From positions 2,621,001 to 2,685,000 of the forward strand of contig JAPFBL010000068.1 in assembly GCA_026182355.1 (NCBI GenBank): DNA of 64,000 nucleotides, read 5' to 3'. The translations under genes and the position numbers were made by a program. This DNA comes from Hermatobates lingyangjiaoensis. Lineage: Eukaryota > Arthropoda > Insecta > Hemiptera > Hermatobatidae. Shown piece after piece: positions 26,236 through 38,687 of the stretch (positions within the stretch are counted from its first letter, which is position 1; the number at the start of each line of letters is the position of its first letter). The notes below the pieces were generated by a model that saw only the letters and a list, made by a program, of their open reading frames with translations, was not told the DNA's origin and made no database searches.

Positions 26236-26758
26236 GATATTGACATTAGTTCATATAGGTATGTGGCTTATATATGGTGAATAGATGCATATTCACTCTT
26301 TTCGAATGAATAAATTTGAATAGCAGAGGTTCATTTTCTTTTTAAAACAATGAATTTATTGTAACTGGCTCCCCCAAAAAAAATTCTTTTTAGACTTCAA
26401 ACAACTTAATAAGATAAAGAAAGGTTAACTCATAAATATCAGTTATCAACATTAATTTGATGCATTGATTGGACATGCTGCGTCCTGCCAGTGCTATTTA
26501 TTGACTTTCATCTTATTCTGATATTTGTTATCAGGCCTGTTAGCTTTAAAGAGTCTGAAAGTTGATTTCTGAAAGTTTCGTTTTCTTTGATAATGTACTA
26601 GATTTCACCACTCAAGAAAATCTGCGCCATTACTTAGTCTCTATTAAAAGCCGGTAACATGTTATTCAAGGATTTCGATTATTTTTCAAATATAAATAAA
26701 TGCTGAATTTGTCCCGTTTGCCCAAATTTCCTTTATATATGTGTATATAGGGTGTATT

Positions 26759-27043
26759 ATAGGGTGTATCAGGACTCGCTGAACCCTTCGAGCTCAAAAA
26801 TCAAACTTTCCCTGCCAACGCTTCAACTTTATTTTAAACTAACTAACCTTTGACTAGATAGTCTAATCGAAGGTTTTGACCAGTTAAGATTGTTAGTTTA
26901 TTTAAATAATGTAAATTTCATTTTCTTATTTAAAAGATTCTTACTTCTGGCTATGAAAAAGGTTTTAAAAAAAAGCCCAAGATTCGGCGGCGAGAGTGTG
27001 ATTTTTGAGCTCGAAGGGTTCAGCGAGTCCTGATACACCCTAT
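26759..27043. mobile_element. Foldback element with terminal inverted repeats
   Basis: The left end TAGGGTGTATCAGGACTCGC continues into TGAACCCTTCGAGCTCAAAA, and is mirrored at the right end up to 27043. The TIR is about 50 bp and nearly perfect. Interior words (CATTTTCTTATTTAAAAGAT, CTATGAAAAAGGTTTTAAAA, GGCGAGAGTGTG) match the palindrome at 38688-39090, so it is a diverged relative. It has no ORF and presumably moved with another element's enzyme. Confidence 0.75.
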
Positions 27044-27062
27044 GAAAGATCTTATGATATAT

Positions 27063-27107
27063 GACTGAAAGATCTTAGTCTGGTTTTCCCATTTTCATAT
27101 TGTGGTT
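27063..27107 (+). mobile_element. Solo terminal fragment of the 24346-type PLE end
   Basis: CTGAAAGATCTTAGTCTGG followed by TTTTCCCAT and ATTGTGGTTTGATCAT is the outer part of the module at 24346, 54917 and 59106, in plus orientation. It begins at the GAAAGATCT box, so stem II and the first core box are absent. A (TA)n tract follows immediately at 27107, as in the other copies. Confidence 0.65.
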
Positions 27108-27237
27108 TGATCATATATATATATATATATACGTGACAGTTCAGTGTTACGTTTTCATTCAAACTACAGTTGTTGTTGAATCCAGAGTCTATTTTATTTG
27201 TAAAATAATTTGTAATGTAATACTTAGTTTTTCTGTT

Positions 27238-27355
27238 TTAAAATTTATAGTTCTGCCTATGAAAAAGGTTTTAAATAAAAACCGAAACATTGGCAATGAG
27301 AGTTTAATTTGAACCTGGAGTCTCGATAAACTTTAGTTTTGTTTCCATTCCACGG
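27238..27355 (+). mobile_element. Solo copy of the 38688-type PLE end
   Basis: CTGCCTATGAAAAAGGTTTT, loop, AAAACC, GAAACATTGGCAATGAGAG, then CGATAAACTTTAGTTTTGTT, form a module seen twice in the palindrome at 38688-39090 and again in part at 33000-33055. The stem GGTTTT/AAAACC and the GAAAC box are clear; the CTGANGA box has become CTATGAA. A TA tract follows at 27362. Confidence 0.6.
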
Positions 27356-28854
27356 TTGATTTATATATATATATAATATATATATATACGGTACTTTAGA
27401 CGTACAGAGAATTCGTTACTCTGAAACTTATATCTATGTGAGTTGCTTTAAGTTGTCCAGAGGAAGATATATGATTAGTTGCGTTAGTGACAAATAGTAA
27501 TAGAGTTTTTGTACGTCAATTTGAACTGGAGTATGTGGCTGTTGAAAAGAACCCATTTACTCGCTCCTTTATAAGCCTCCGTTGTCCTGATAATGGGTGC
27601 ACGGTCTCTCTTTTACATAAGAATATTGGCAGAAAACTTGAGCTTCATTTCGCAGTGAACTCTTGAGTTTATTTGTAAGCTTGTTAGACTAATTTTTCCT
27701 GATCATTGACTGTTTCTTCCGAAAACTAGATATACCTAGCTGGAAATCAGTTTTGAATTGATATTCATTCACAGAGACGCGAAAGGAAGAACATATACTC
27801 ACGTTTCTCTACAATTTCGGCATTTTACCGCTCTTAGGAGAATAATAGAAAGGACAAGGGTGAAGAAGGAAACGCTCTCACTGACCGAAGGCGTTGTGTT
27901 TGTTTTAAATATTGGTGGTCGTCTTGTCATTTCTGTGTGGTCGTGTATGCGATTCTGCACTGAATTGCATTTGATATAGAATTTGTTAGAATTAAAATAT
28001 CAAATAAGAACTAATGTAATTAAATAATACATAAAAGGCTATTTATGTTATACTAAAATAATTAGAAGAGAATAATAAATAATATATATTATTAAAGAAG
28101 TGACAGTTCTCAATTCCAACAATATACACAATATAATTTCCAACAATAAATATATAACAGGTTATGTTACTGAGAGTGAATGTCAAATATGAACCCATGG
28201 CAAAGGACATCATGACTTACAGTTTTAGGTCTTATTTAGAAAATATTTTTATTTAAATGCGATATAAAATGTCATTCACTTTGAACTCTTTAAGACGTAA
28301 ATAACGATACCGAGTTTGTAGCGTACACCCAAGGTATGATCCGTTAAGGAGATCGAAAATAAAGCAAAAAATGCGAATTTTACGAAAAGAACATGTATGA
28401 TGTCATTTTACAACGTTATTCACAATATACATAGTCATGGGGTTTATCTCAAAGACCCTAGAAGGAGTTTGATAATAAACAAAGACACTAACTCATGCTG
28501 ATAATTTATGATTAGGTTACAGTATAATCTAAAAATTCTGTTTTTTTCCCTACTTTACTCTGTTCATATGTTTTTGTGTTTGGTATTAAGACTTGATGGG
28601 GTTTCGTTGAGCCTTTGCAGTTGGCGAAGCACTACATTTGCTGAGGTGAGATGAGTCTGGATACTCCACGTTGACTGGTTCGTTTGTATTGCTGGTTGAG
28701 TTGGCCATCAGTGTATTCTTTTTGTTGGGTCGAAACACTGTGTGGTGGACACTTTCCTGTAACCCTTGACAGCTGGTTGAATGTTACTAATACTTGTTAG
28801 TGTGGGTGTTGGCAGTGATGCACCTTGCGCTTGACTCTTGTGTCTTGGTTTCAG

Positions 28855-29016
28855 CTCCTCCCCAGACAGCCTCACTGTGGAGCGCGCAGACAAAGGCTCT
28901 GCAGTTACTCCCACTGGACTCTACAAGTTGCTCATTCCTCTTCTGCGCTGTGAGACATCTGATGTCCGCGATGCTGCTACCTACGCTCTCGCTAAGGTCA
29001 ACTCCGACGCTCTCAA
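28855..29016 (+). CDS. fry: Furry (fry), exon 7 of the window
   Basis: The exon reads [20 protein letters not shown], then [20 protein letters not shown], then [13 protein letters not shown], with the two last bases of the exon starting a Lys codon. The LYKLLxPLLRCE-xDVRDA helical-repeat pattern and N-x-DAL-K match recalled arthropod Furry closely. The acceptor is GGTTTCAG before 28855 and the donor is AA|GTACGT after 29016, phase 2. It joins in frame both to exon 6 and to the candidate cassette exon at 18656. It is separated by very long introns on both sides. Confidence 0.92.
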
Positions 29017-32000
29017 GTACGTCTTTACTTACCAATCTCACCCTGCTTTCACACAAGTTCCATTACAATTTGGTTCACGCACTCTTTTCACAGCACAGGC
29101 TTGCTGTGACATAATACAACTGTTGCTCTTAATTAACTGTTGACATAATATTAAACAACTGTTGCTCTTTAAACGACCACCTTATAGGCATTCGCCTTCA
29201 ATGCCGTTGCATTGGCAGATGTATTGCTCATTTGTTCTTTCACATCAATTTACAATGGACAAGCCATATCACCATATCATAGGACGAGTCCTATGTTTTT
29301 CCCTTAAAGTAGTTAATTAAAGTAGGGACTTTTACGAGTAGCTAACATCGAACAAGCTTAGGCCGAACTGTACTTGTATAGAGCAAGCTTGAAGAATCTG
29401 CAGGCTTCATGTGGCCTTTTGAACCATGAAATGCGGGCTTCTAGGATTTGTTGAGAAACAAGTTTAAAAATATAAAGAATTATAATTCTGGTTATAAAGA
29501 CAAAAAAAAATCTGGCATTAAAGAAGAAACCTATTCATAAATCATTACTTTAAACATCCTATCTTTTAGAAAATAATTTTCCTGAGTTAACAAAAGGTAA
29601 TAAACGAAAGCAATGAAGACACAGCTGAATATATCGAAAGAAGCGAAACAGTTTTATTTACACTGATCGAATTATGTAATGATAGATTCAAGGATTTTAC
29701 AATATAAATACTATATAAGAATTTGCTTATCCATTCGGGGTGGCCTTTTGGGGAAGTGGAAAGTGCTAAAATAGCCATTACTCCAAGAAATGTTCCCCAC
29801 ATTCTTGCCCTAGAGGAATTGTGTGTGCAAGATTTTACATCTGCGGTCGAAAGGGATACTAGAACCTGCAATCTGCAGTATTAATGACAAGCACGGTATC
29901 CATAGAACACGGCTAAACGCTCAATGATAGACTGTCAAGGCTCATTTTTCTACCATGTGCTACCAGGCTGTTTTCTAATGCATAATAACCTGCGCACTCT
30001 ATGAGCACCATAACAGTGACCATTCCTACATCGAAAAAAATGTCCAAACCGTATCAAAGAGCTAGTACCTATTAAAATGTACACTTTCCTTAATAAATTA
30101 AATTTGTTGAGAGATTTCGGACCTGACCCATCTTGAAAATTAACTGTCCTTAAGTGTTGCATGCAATCCTTCAATAGATACTCTTGATAGTAAAAGAGAT
30201 TAACACAGCGAAGCATATTCAGCTATTTACGAGGTAATGTAGACCTATTGAGTTTTTCTATTTTATTTTGGACATTTGTTATTGTATTTGATGCATCTCA
30301 TTTCATCTTACATTCTTACCCAGTTGGTTATGAATCCATTCGACTCATCAAGTGTTTTACGAGTACTATTCTTGAACGTGTTTTGTGTTTCAATTCTTCA
30401 AACATTCATCTTCAATTTAATCTAATCTTTAAACCAAAGTGATGATGAAAGTTTGTTACTAGTTCATTTTAACCTTCAGTTGTTCATTATCGAAAAATAA
30501 ATAGTTCATTCATAAAAGGATGACATTTTAACTTAATTATTGGATTTAATATATTCTGTTTTAATATGTATTAGTTGTTCAGCGTATGTATGTAAATATA
30601 ATTTTTAAAAGGTCTTAGTTTTAGAAAGATTGCTTTCTTAAGATAAAGAATATCAGGGTGGAATCAATAAGTATTTCTCATTTAATGTAGCATGAATAAT
30701 CAAATAGGAATAGCATGAGCCAGGGTGACTGATTTCCCAAATGAAAAGGAGAATGCAAATAAATTCAAGGGAAACATGTTTTTTATCTTCCGAATCTTTA
30801 AAAGTTTATCCTATAATGTTTAGACGATGCTTTTGACTATTACTAGTATTTCTCTTGTAAAAGCTCTACTTATTAACCCCTTTGCTTCTTTGCCATAATA
30901 TTTATTTGTATTATCAAATTTCGGGTCCCATAAAATGAGTCCTTGAAGTGTTTTCAATCATTACTCTGTTTTGAGTGTAGAAAAAATGTCAGCAGTTTCG
31001 TCTGGAATATGTTTTAAACTTTGAGCAATATTAAAAAATCTTGCTCTAAATAATTCTGAATTAGACAGAAGGTAGTTACTTTATGATTTGATAATTCAGA
31101 TAATACCATTGTAAAACGAATTGAGAGTTTCTCATAAAGGTGTCTCACCTCGTATTACTTAGTCTTGATGGATCGTCAAGGTAAAAACAAAGATGTCACC
31201 CGTGAAACGGATTTACAGACTAGTCTACATATATGAGGACACTTTTTGATGGAGAACAGAAGGTACAAATGAATTGATTATTTTGCATAAGGCTCAAACT
31301 CGGTTTTCAGGGAAAGATTGGTTCGAAAGGTTTACTGGAGCTTTCATTCGAATTGAAGCAAGATCATTTAAACTGGAACTCCAATTTACTTTACTGTCTC
31401 CAAAACACTGCAAAATCAACAGTGTGACGAAAAAAAAGAAGAAAAGTTAATATCAAATGAAATAACATTTGATTTGCTAAGTAGCATATACACATTTGCT
31501 ACTCTACTTTAAGAAGTGTTGCATGGCAACTATATTTTCTGATGTTCCTCACAGATGTCCCTGCCAATTAGGTTTTAGCAGAAACCGGGCTCATTGATTT
31601 CCCGTAATCGTTTTCAAATGATCCTCTCATTTACATGCTATTCATTTCACTTCATTATATTATGCTAAGTATTCACTTCTTATACTCATTTCGTTTCGAG
31701 CCTTATTTATTCTTACTTTAAGTTGAGCTTTGTGACAATCATTGCTAAAGTGATGAGGTTTAGTTAAAGTTATGTTTGAATGAATTCCTGAGACTGAGAC
31801 GTTTTAAAATAAACCGTTTTTGAATAAATCTTTAATCAATACGCACATAAAAGGGTTGAAGTTTTGTGTAACTAATTTTAAACTATCATAAATAAGGCAT
31901 TACATAATCATATGTAAGTGAGTTATTTGGGCAGCTTAAATTTATAGTAAACAGATAAAAAAATCTGATTCTATCAACTTTAGTTCGAAAGTATTTCGAA

Positions 32001-32860
32001 ATTGTACTCACATGTAAACCTTGAAATGATTATTGAAAAACTAATTTTTTTCTCCTTTTTTCGCTATTGAGATTAAGTGTAATGCTGAGATTATAAAACT
32101 GTTATTCTGTTTATATTTTCTGGATTGAGTGACAGTTATTTACGTCCCTCAGTTCCAAAAAGAACAATGTTGAATACGTAAGTTAGTTTTTTACTGATAC
32201 AAGTTGTTAGTTAGTAACACTAAGACTGGTCTGTTCGTGTGTGCTGCGTTGTGTTATTCACGGGTAGTAGTTCTAGGGCCTAGTAACCTTAGATAAAATA
32301 TGCAGAGTATTAAGGAAAGTTTAATGCTAACTGAACCGGAAGTGATAAGTTAGACGTTGGCAGTATTATGACAAAAGTTAACCCGTCTTGGCAAACCTCT
32401 CAGCTGTTGCATGTGCCAAATTATCTAACTAGTTTAAATACTAGTTAAAATTCTTATAGCTGTGCACAATATTTAAATCACTATTTTAAACATTGCGATT
32501 AGGGGTTTTTTTTCTTTATATGGAGACCTTGGAGCATTAAAAGTCTTTTGACATCACTCCGGTAATGTATGGCTGTGCATTTCAATATGCATCAGAGAGT
32601 TTTATTCTGTAGGACTCCTAACATATTTTTTTAGATGCATCTGCAGAAAGATAGAGAATCAAACAGATAGATTGCCTATTGTAGTCATTCCAACGTTCTG
32701 TATTACTTACTGCATTGGTTGGAGCTCCTGAGTATCAACTCTCAGTTTATTTGACATGCATGGGTTTTATTTTTGTAGCAAATGATAACTTCTGGTTTGT
32801 CTTTTTTGTAGTTATATGTTATTAGATATTCAGTGCCGTCACTCCTTACACACTCAACAT

Positions 32861-33060
32861 CTGAGGATGTCTTAAAATAAAGACGAAACGATGACAAAAA
32901 GGTGATTCCGTATATTAACCCTGACCAAACTCCAAGAAGAAGAAAAAGTTTGTATATATATATATATAACTGTATTATATCGGGACTCGGTCATTTCTGA
33001 TCTGACCTAGTCCCGATAAACTATAGTTTTGTTTCTATTCCACGGTCGATACTTTTATCA

Positions 33061-33096
<36 letters not shown>

Positions 33097-33200
33097 TTTT
33101 TCTTCTTCTTGGAATTTGGTCAGGGTTAATATACGGAATCACCTTTTTGTCATCGTTTCGTCTTTATTTTAAGACATCCTCAGGGCTATAAACTAACAAA
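32861..33200. mobile_element. Inverted pair of hammerhead-bearing PLE ends, nested
   Basis: The plus copy (32861-32950) reads CTGAGGATGTCTTAAAATAA, AGACGAAACGATGAC, then AGGTGATTCCGTATATTAAC and a GAAGAAGAAAAAGT end. The minus copy occupies about 33096-33184 with the same order. Stem II GTCTT/AAGAC and GAAAC are intact in both. Between them, flanked by (TA)n tracts at 32951 and 33063, lies a fragment of the CGGGACTCGGTCA / CTATAGTTTTGTTTC family (32977-33055). The two copies are nearly identical, so the event is young. Confidence 0.75.
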
Positions 33201-33557
33201 AAAACAATAAACAATGGACATTTGTCATTTCTACTTTAGAAACATCATAACAAACTCAAAAAACTTACTCAAGGCTAGCTTCTGTTACCTTACAACATAA
33301 CCGTTATCTGTCATTACATGTGCTGCTACCAAGCGACATATTATTGAATATAACGTATCGCACTCGGTAAACATAATTTTTGGAGTTTAAGAGCAGCCTT
33401 CAGGAAGAGGGTAATGAGTGTTGTAGGGATTTCAGGAGAAAGGGGATTATGGGCCAAGTATGGGACAGGGGAGGCAAGCTCGGCGGCCACTTAATTGGGC
33501 TCCCTTGGACAAGTGAATATCACAAGCAAGAGTTAAATTTTTGTGTCATATATATAG

Positions 33558-33561
<4 letters not shown>

Positions 33562-33630
<69 letters not shown>
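33562..33630. repeat. Compound (TA)n(TG)n microsatellite
   Basis: About 40 bp of TA units run directly into 30 bp of TG units. A short open frame across it (33380-33676) translates the repeats and is not a gene. Confidence 0.95.
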
Positions 33631-33632
<2 letters not shown>

Positions 33633-33789
33633 TTCGTGTTTTTCTTAAATGCTATTCTTATAGTAGTATTCTATAATTAAAATAGTAATTTTAAATTAAT
33701 GTGAATAAAAATGAATTAATTCCAAATGTTTTTATGAGTTAATTAATATTCATCCATTTCGTCATTACCACAGAGGTTAGTATTATTAA

Positions 33790-34298
33790 TATTATAACTA
33801 TAATATACCATCTTACCTCGAACACTGCTGCTGAAGCTCTCGGACCGGTTACGGGTGTCACCCATCTTCAACAAGAACTGATCTAAGGAGTCCTACCTTT
33901 CTGATTATATAACCTACCTACTTTCCCAATGCTGCCTAGGTTTTATTATTTAATTATTTTAACTCTAATTTTATTTTCATTTTAGTTACTATTATTTAGT
34001 CTAATTCTTTTTCTATTATTTTCGTCGTTGTCAAGTCTTTCGACGAAAATAATGGAAAAAGAATTAGACTAAATAATAGTAACTAAAATAAAAATAAAAT
34101 ACAAATAAAATTAGAGTTAAAATGGTTAAATAATAAAATCTAGGCAGCATTAGGAAAGTAGGTAGGTTATACTCGTATAATCAGAAAGGTAGGACTGCTT
34201 AGATCATTTCTTGTTGAAGATGGGTGACACCCGTAACCGGTCCGAGAGCTTCAGCAGCAGTGTACGACGGTGAAGACGGTATATTGTAGTTTTAATAG
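33790..34298. mobile_element. Long palindrome (about 240-bp arms), MITE-like
   Basis: The left arm about 33790-34028 and the right arm 34041-34298 are reverse complements with minor differences, around a 12-bp centre flanked by ATTATTTTCGTCG and its complement. Outer words include ACTGCTGCTGAAGCTCTCGG and GGTTACGGGTGTCACCCATC, GC-richer than the middle. There is no ORF. A weak hammerhead resemblance (GTTGAAGATGGGTGAC) lacks the GAAA box, so I do not call a ribozyme. The almost complete symmetry means the transcript would form a hairpin of about 240 bp. Confidence 0.8.
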
Positions 34299-35789
34299 TT
34301 AATTAATAATTTAGAATATACGAGATTAATGCGAAGAAACAATGTTGGCTTCATTATTTGTAATTTCTCTGAAATATTTCTTAATTTTTTATTAACAACT
34401 ATAATAAAAGTTGCTCTCTTTGATCTATGAATCCTAAAGGGATGTATTATATTTTCATTAAACTGAACCGCTTGCTTCACCACCCTGGTAAATTCGCTGC
34501 TTTGGGAGGGGAGTGGGAGGCTTGTGTCTGATATAATGGTTTACTTTAAGTTTTGTACCCGTTTATTAATGAGATACCACATTCAAGCAATAACTTTGTT
34601 CAATTATTGAAAACTTTTATCCCAATTGTTTGAATTATATTAAGATCAGTTTAGTTTATTTAAAACTAAAAAAGAAATTGAAGTAATTTAATAGCTTGTT
34701 ATGAAACGTAAGAAGAATGAAATTCTTATATCGAAAAAATCAACGCCAATCAACACATATAATTTCTGATGCTTTCCATGCTATAATGGATTTGTCTAAC
34801 AAAATTCTTTGATGAATCTATGTTTTACAACCTTGAAAAAAACTTAATATTAGATGTAGATTTTCATATGTTTATGAATCATATTATCTTTGGGTAATAT
34901 TGATAAGTAGACTAGGCATTTCGTTCTATACTATAAAACGGATACTAATTTTAAACTGATTCTTCGGTGATTCCATGACACTGTCATTTCTTCTTACATG
35001 TTTCTGACATTTTTCAGACAAAATAGGAATATTTTGAAATCTTAATGGGAAAGCTTTAGCTTAAATCTTCAATATGGTAGGAGATCAGAGAAACGACATC
35101 AGATGTAACAAATTCACAGGCCATTCAGTGTTACAGATGACCATGTAAGAGATCCACTGTCTATAGGAACAGAAGTGATGGTCTCCTGTAAGATTTCGTG
35201 TAACACGAAATATCCACTTTGCTTTACAAAAGTGCTGTCGTAATACCAATGATATTGTACGCATCAGTTATGTGATATACAACAATAAGCGTAAAGAGCG
35301 GATAACTGGATCAATCACTATGTGTGTTACCTCCAGGATTAAAGACAATAAACATTTCCCATTTAGACATTTATAAAAAAATTGATAATATTTTTATCTT
35401 TGATTTACAAAATGAGAATACCTCTACGGGAGATGAAATATCAAAAAAAATGGTAGAAGGAAACTTAAATAACTTGATCCATATGTTGGTTAGATACAGT
35501 GTCCTATGGAGACAAATAAATCAAGATGAAATTAGTTAAAAGATTTCAGAAACAGCCGGGTTCACTTTATTTTAAAATGCATTCAAACTGTACTTAAATT
35601 TGTAAAGAATATTATATCTTCTTTAAGAATATAATCCCACTAAGGTAGAATTTAAAAATGTATGTAGAGCACCTATTACAATCTGTTTACTATGAGTGGA
35701 AGCTGTATTTGGTGTCAAACGAAGAATCCAATCACTGTTCCTAGAAAAAGTACCAGCCAATGACCAACGAATATTTCCAAGAACATCAG

Positions 35790-36119
35790 TGCACGTCGTA
35801 ATTAGCAGTATTGGATCAGGGATCCACTACTGTTAAATGTTCATCCTGTAGGTTTTGTTAAAGTCAGTAAACATTGCCAAGAAAGGGGACATCAGTCTGT
35901 CAGGCGAAGAAGTTGTATTCGTGGTCGTATGGTCTTGCGGCTTTGCATTACTGAGGTACTGTATAACTTAGAAGTCATCAGGTTGTCATATTTAGCTTAG
36001 GTAGGAACCTATTGAGATTCAGAGTTGGATTCAGTTCCCGAACAAGGAGATTTAGGTGGGTTAAAGGTGGTTTTTTATCTTCATTGGTAACAATGCGGGT
36101 AATGCAGTGATAGAAAAGG
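35790..36119. repeat. Left arm of a 2.8-kb inverted-repeat structure
   Basis: GTGCACGTCGTAATTAGCAG, GTAGGTTTTGTTAAAGTCAG, GGTCGTATGGTCTTGCGGC and GTTGGATTCAGTTCCCGAAC are all found in reverse complement at 38179-38547. The arms are diverged by substitutions and small indels. The element type is unknown and no conserved protein motif is recognised in any frame. Confidence 0.7.
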
Positions 36120-38178
36120 CGTTTAATATAATAGCTCTTATAACAGTGAAGTATGCGCGATCTCTTTATAGTTTTTGTGTCCCTATAAGAGACAAGAAAG
36201 TGGAGTATCAATGATTACATAAAGAGGGAAGTCATTCACTGCAGTGGCCGAAGACCAGTATATCGTATAACAGGTAACGCTACACAAGTCCTGGTTAACA
36301 AAGTCTTCTCAAATAGAATTAGTATAGAAACTACTTCTCCTAGCGGATGAAGATCTTCTATCGCGCACACATAAATAGTGAAAAAACTGAAGGATGGGGT
36401 AAGCCTGAAGAGGTATATTTTAATAATATTGAGATAAAGACACCGAATCAGGGTTTCTGTTACCTGTCCAACAACGAATACAGGACGTCAGCATCTTTTA
36501 TAACAACAACAAACAAACGACCTAATGTTCTCTAAAAGACCCATAACCAACCCTCCTGAGCTTCAAACGAGTCACCTAATATACTTGTGAAACAGGAGGA
36601 TGAACAACCCTGAATTCTAAGTACATTGGTACGCCTGCTGCTAAACTCTCGAGGTGCCTAACCCTCCACCTCTCTACTGGAGCCCCAAGAGAGATACTGA
36701 GGATGTATGTTCCACACTTAATAAAGAGAAGCTTGTTTCTTCACATATGTTTCGCAGAGCTATGCAAACTACAGACTCTTGGAGCTCTCTTCAAAGACTA
36801 AAGCAATAGTCTTAATGTTCAAACTTTTGACTTTACCATAACACCTAGTCCACGTTATTCTTTTCTTTTTTTTTTTGAAATACATAGAAACGTAAGAGAA
36901 ACACGAAATGGGCGAAGTGGTCAAGTTCTTTAGACTTCACAGTGTGTTAGATCGTTCTGTTGAACGTTATTGACCTCGCTTGTTCTCTGCTCCACTACAC
37001 TTTCTTTTCAAAAAACTCTTCGTTAAAACAAGGTAACACCGGAAAATCCATACCGCTTTCCTTCCTTTAGATTTTCTAGGAATTTAGAACACCTACTTTT
37101 ATATATATATATATATATAATTAAGTGATCCAAAGAATAATAAATTAATAATGGGAGAAAATCACTAACATATCATACTTTTATATATAGCAAGGGTTGT
37201 CTTCTATTCCTATCAGAGATCAAAGTTCCGAGAGTCTTCGTCTTTGACGCACAAATTAACTTCATTTAACATTTGTATAACTCTAAAATGGTAACTTCTA
37301 TTTTGTATTAGAAAAGGAGGATCAATTTTAGGAGTCTTCACTGTCAAAGCTGATGTTAAAATGAATATTTACATTATAATGAAATGAGTTTATTTAACAA
37401 TATTTGATGCAAGCATATTAAACTTGCCTTTACTTAATGAACTAGGAGATAGAGATTATTATCATATATACACATATCATTTGTGTGAGCTGCCAAGGCA
37501 GTTACCCATTTGCTTGAAGACTACTCCATATAAACTGAGGAGTAGCGACACTTGAGATTTATCGAACATTGCAATGGTTTCATCAACATTACTTCCTTTT
37601 CATTTTAACAGATTTGTTTTCTTTCCTGTTTAAGCCGTATGGATAGCTGTATCCACCTCCAAGAGGAATAATACTTAGTAAATTATTTGAATCCCTAAGA
37701 ATAAGTTGATACTCATGCTCGCTATTATTAGTAATAATGAAAAAAAGTCTGATTGCTCTACACTCAACTTTAATATGAACTATAAGTAAACATAATATCA
37801 AACTCGTTAACCACCACTGATGTTTTGTGTTGTTTACATTTAAGTCAGTATGCATCATTATTGTTTACATTTGGCTGTAAACAATTTATCAGTTATAAGA
37901 ATTGTGAAGTAAGTGATGAATCTGACACCTTATTAAAAATATTAAACTGAGGGCCTGAAACTCATCGGACTCGTAGGTTCCGTAGCCATTACTGTTACAC
38001 TCTACCCCATTGTTATAACTAAATTCAACTTCAGATTTTAAATTCATTAATGACCTTCATAAATATAGATAGAGAAGCATCCCACACTTCTATAGTTTTA
38101 GGTATAATTTGAAAGAAATTTTTATCCATTCCGAGATAATTGGCTTGAATACAGATAAAATATGATTACGTGTTTCTA

Positions 38179-38547
38179 CCTTTTCTATTGCTGCACTACT
38201 CGAATTGCTACCAATGAAGATAAAAAAACCACCTCTAACCCATCTAAATCTTCTTGTTCGGGAACTGAATCCAACTCTGAACCTTTCCCAATCCCACAAA
38301 TGTCAATAGCTTCTTACCTGAGCTCAATATGACAACCTGATGACTTCTAAGTGATACAGTACCTCAGTAATGCAAAGCCGCAAGACCATACGACCACGAA
38401 TACGACTCCCTCGCGTGACAGACTGATGGCAGACAGACTGATGATTCAGACATTGTTGGCAATGTTTACTGACTTTAACAAAACCTACAAGATGAAAATT
38501 TAACAGTAGTGAACTCCTGATTCGATATTGCTAATTACGACGTGCAC
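38179..38547. repeat. Right arm of the inverted-repeat structure
   Basis: This is the partner of 35790-36119. It is slightly longer because of small insertions, among them a doubled CAGACTGATG word near 38425. About 2.06 kb separate the arms; that interior has only short, broken ORFs. The structure could be a foldback transposon with decayed internal genes, or two independent insertions of one repeat in opposite orientation. Confidence 0.7.
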
Positions 38548-38598
38548 TTACATTCGTGTTTCTTTACTCTCTGTGTAACTCAGCTTCGATTTTGAACT

Positions 38599-38603
38599 TA
38601 TAT

Positions 38604-38653
<50 letters not shown>
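38599..38653. repeat. (TA)n microsatellite next to a foldback element
   Basis: About 55 bp of mostly TA units lie about 35 bp before the foldback at 38688. A second TA tract (39090-39110) lies at its other end, so the element sits within a TA-rich target. Confidence 0.9.
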
Positions 38654-38654
<1 letters not shown>

Positions 38655-38687
38655 CAGATTCAATAATATATCGACCGTTTGATAGAA

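Larger units (their letters stand above)
11967..28854 (+). other. fry: fry intron (16.9 kb), rich in transposons
   Basis: This intron contains hammerhead-bearing foldbacks (12703-12893, 13105-13418, 17688-17890), a GIY-YIG Penelope remnant (24346-24960), two tRNA-derived SINEs (21048-21252, 25930-26235), a hAT-related fragment (about 23200-23460), an inverted pair (22396-22556 with 22846-22989) and a foldback (26759-27043). It also contains the candidate cassette exon at 18656-18748. Stretches 13700-17680, 18810-21040 and 27400-28850 are AT-rich with no recognisable gene, apart from the repeat at 19140 and 20165. The acceptor is GGTTTCAG at 28847-28854. Confidence 0.75.

Noticed and set aside
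28787..29114. Long ORFs in other frames and on the minus strand over exon 7
   Set aside because: They are shadows of the fry exon, whose frame is fixed by conserved residues and splice phases.
33380..33676. 98-codon ORF containing Tyr-Ile and Cys-Val repeats
   Set aside because: It simply translates the (TA)n(TG)n microsatellite.
34201..34262. Hammerhead resemblance in the 33790-34298 palindrome (GTTGAAGATGGGTGAC)
   Set aside because: The GAAA box is missing and the first box does not match CTGANGA, so a ribozyme call is not supported.
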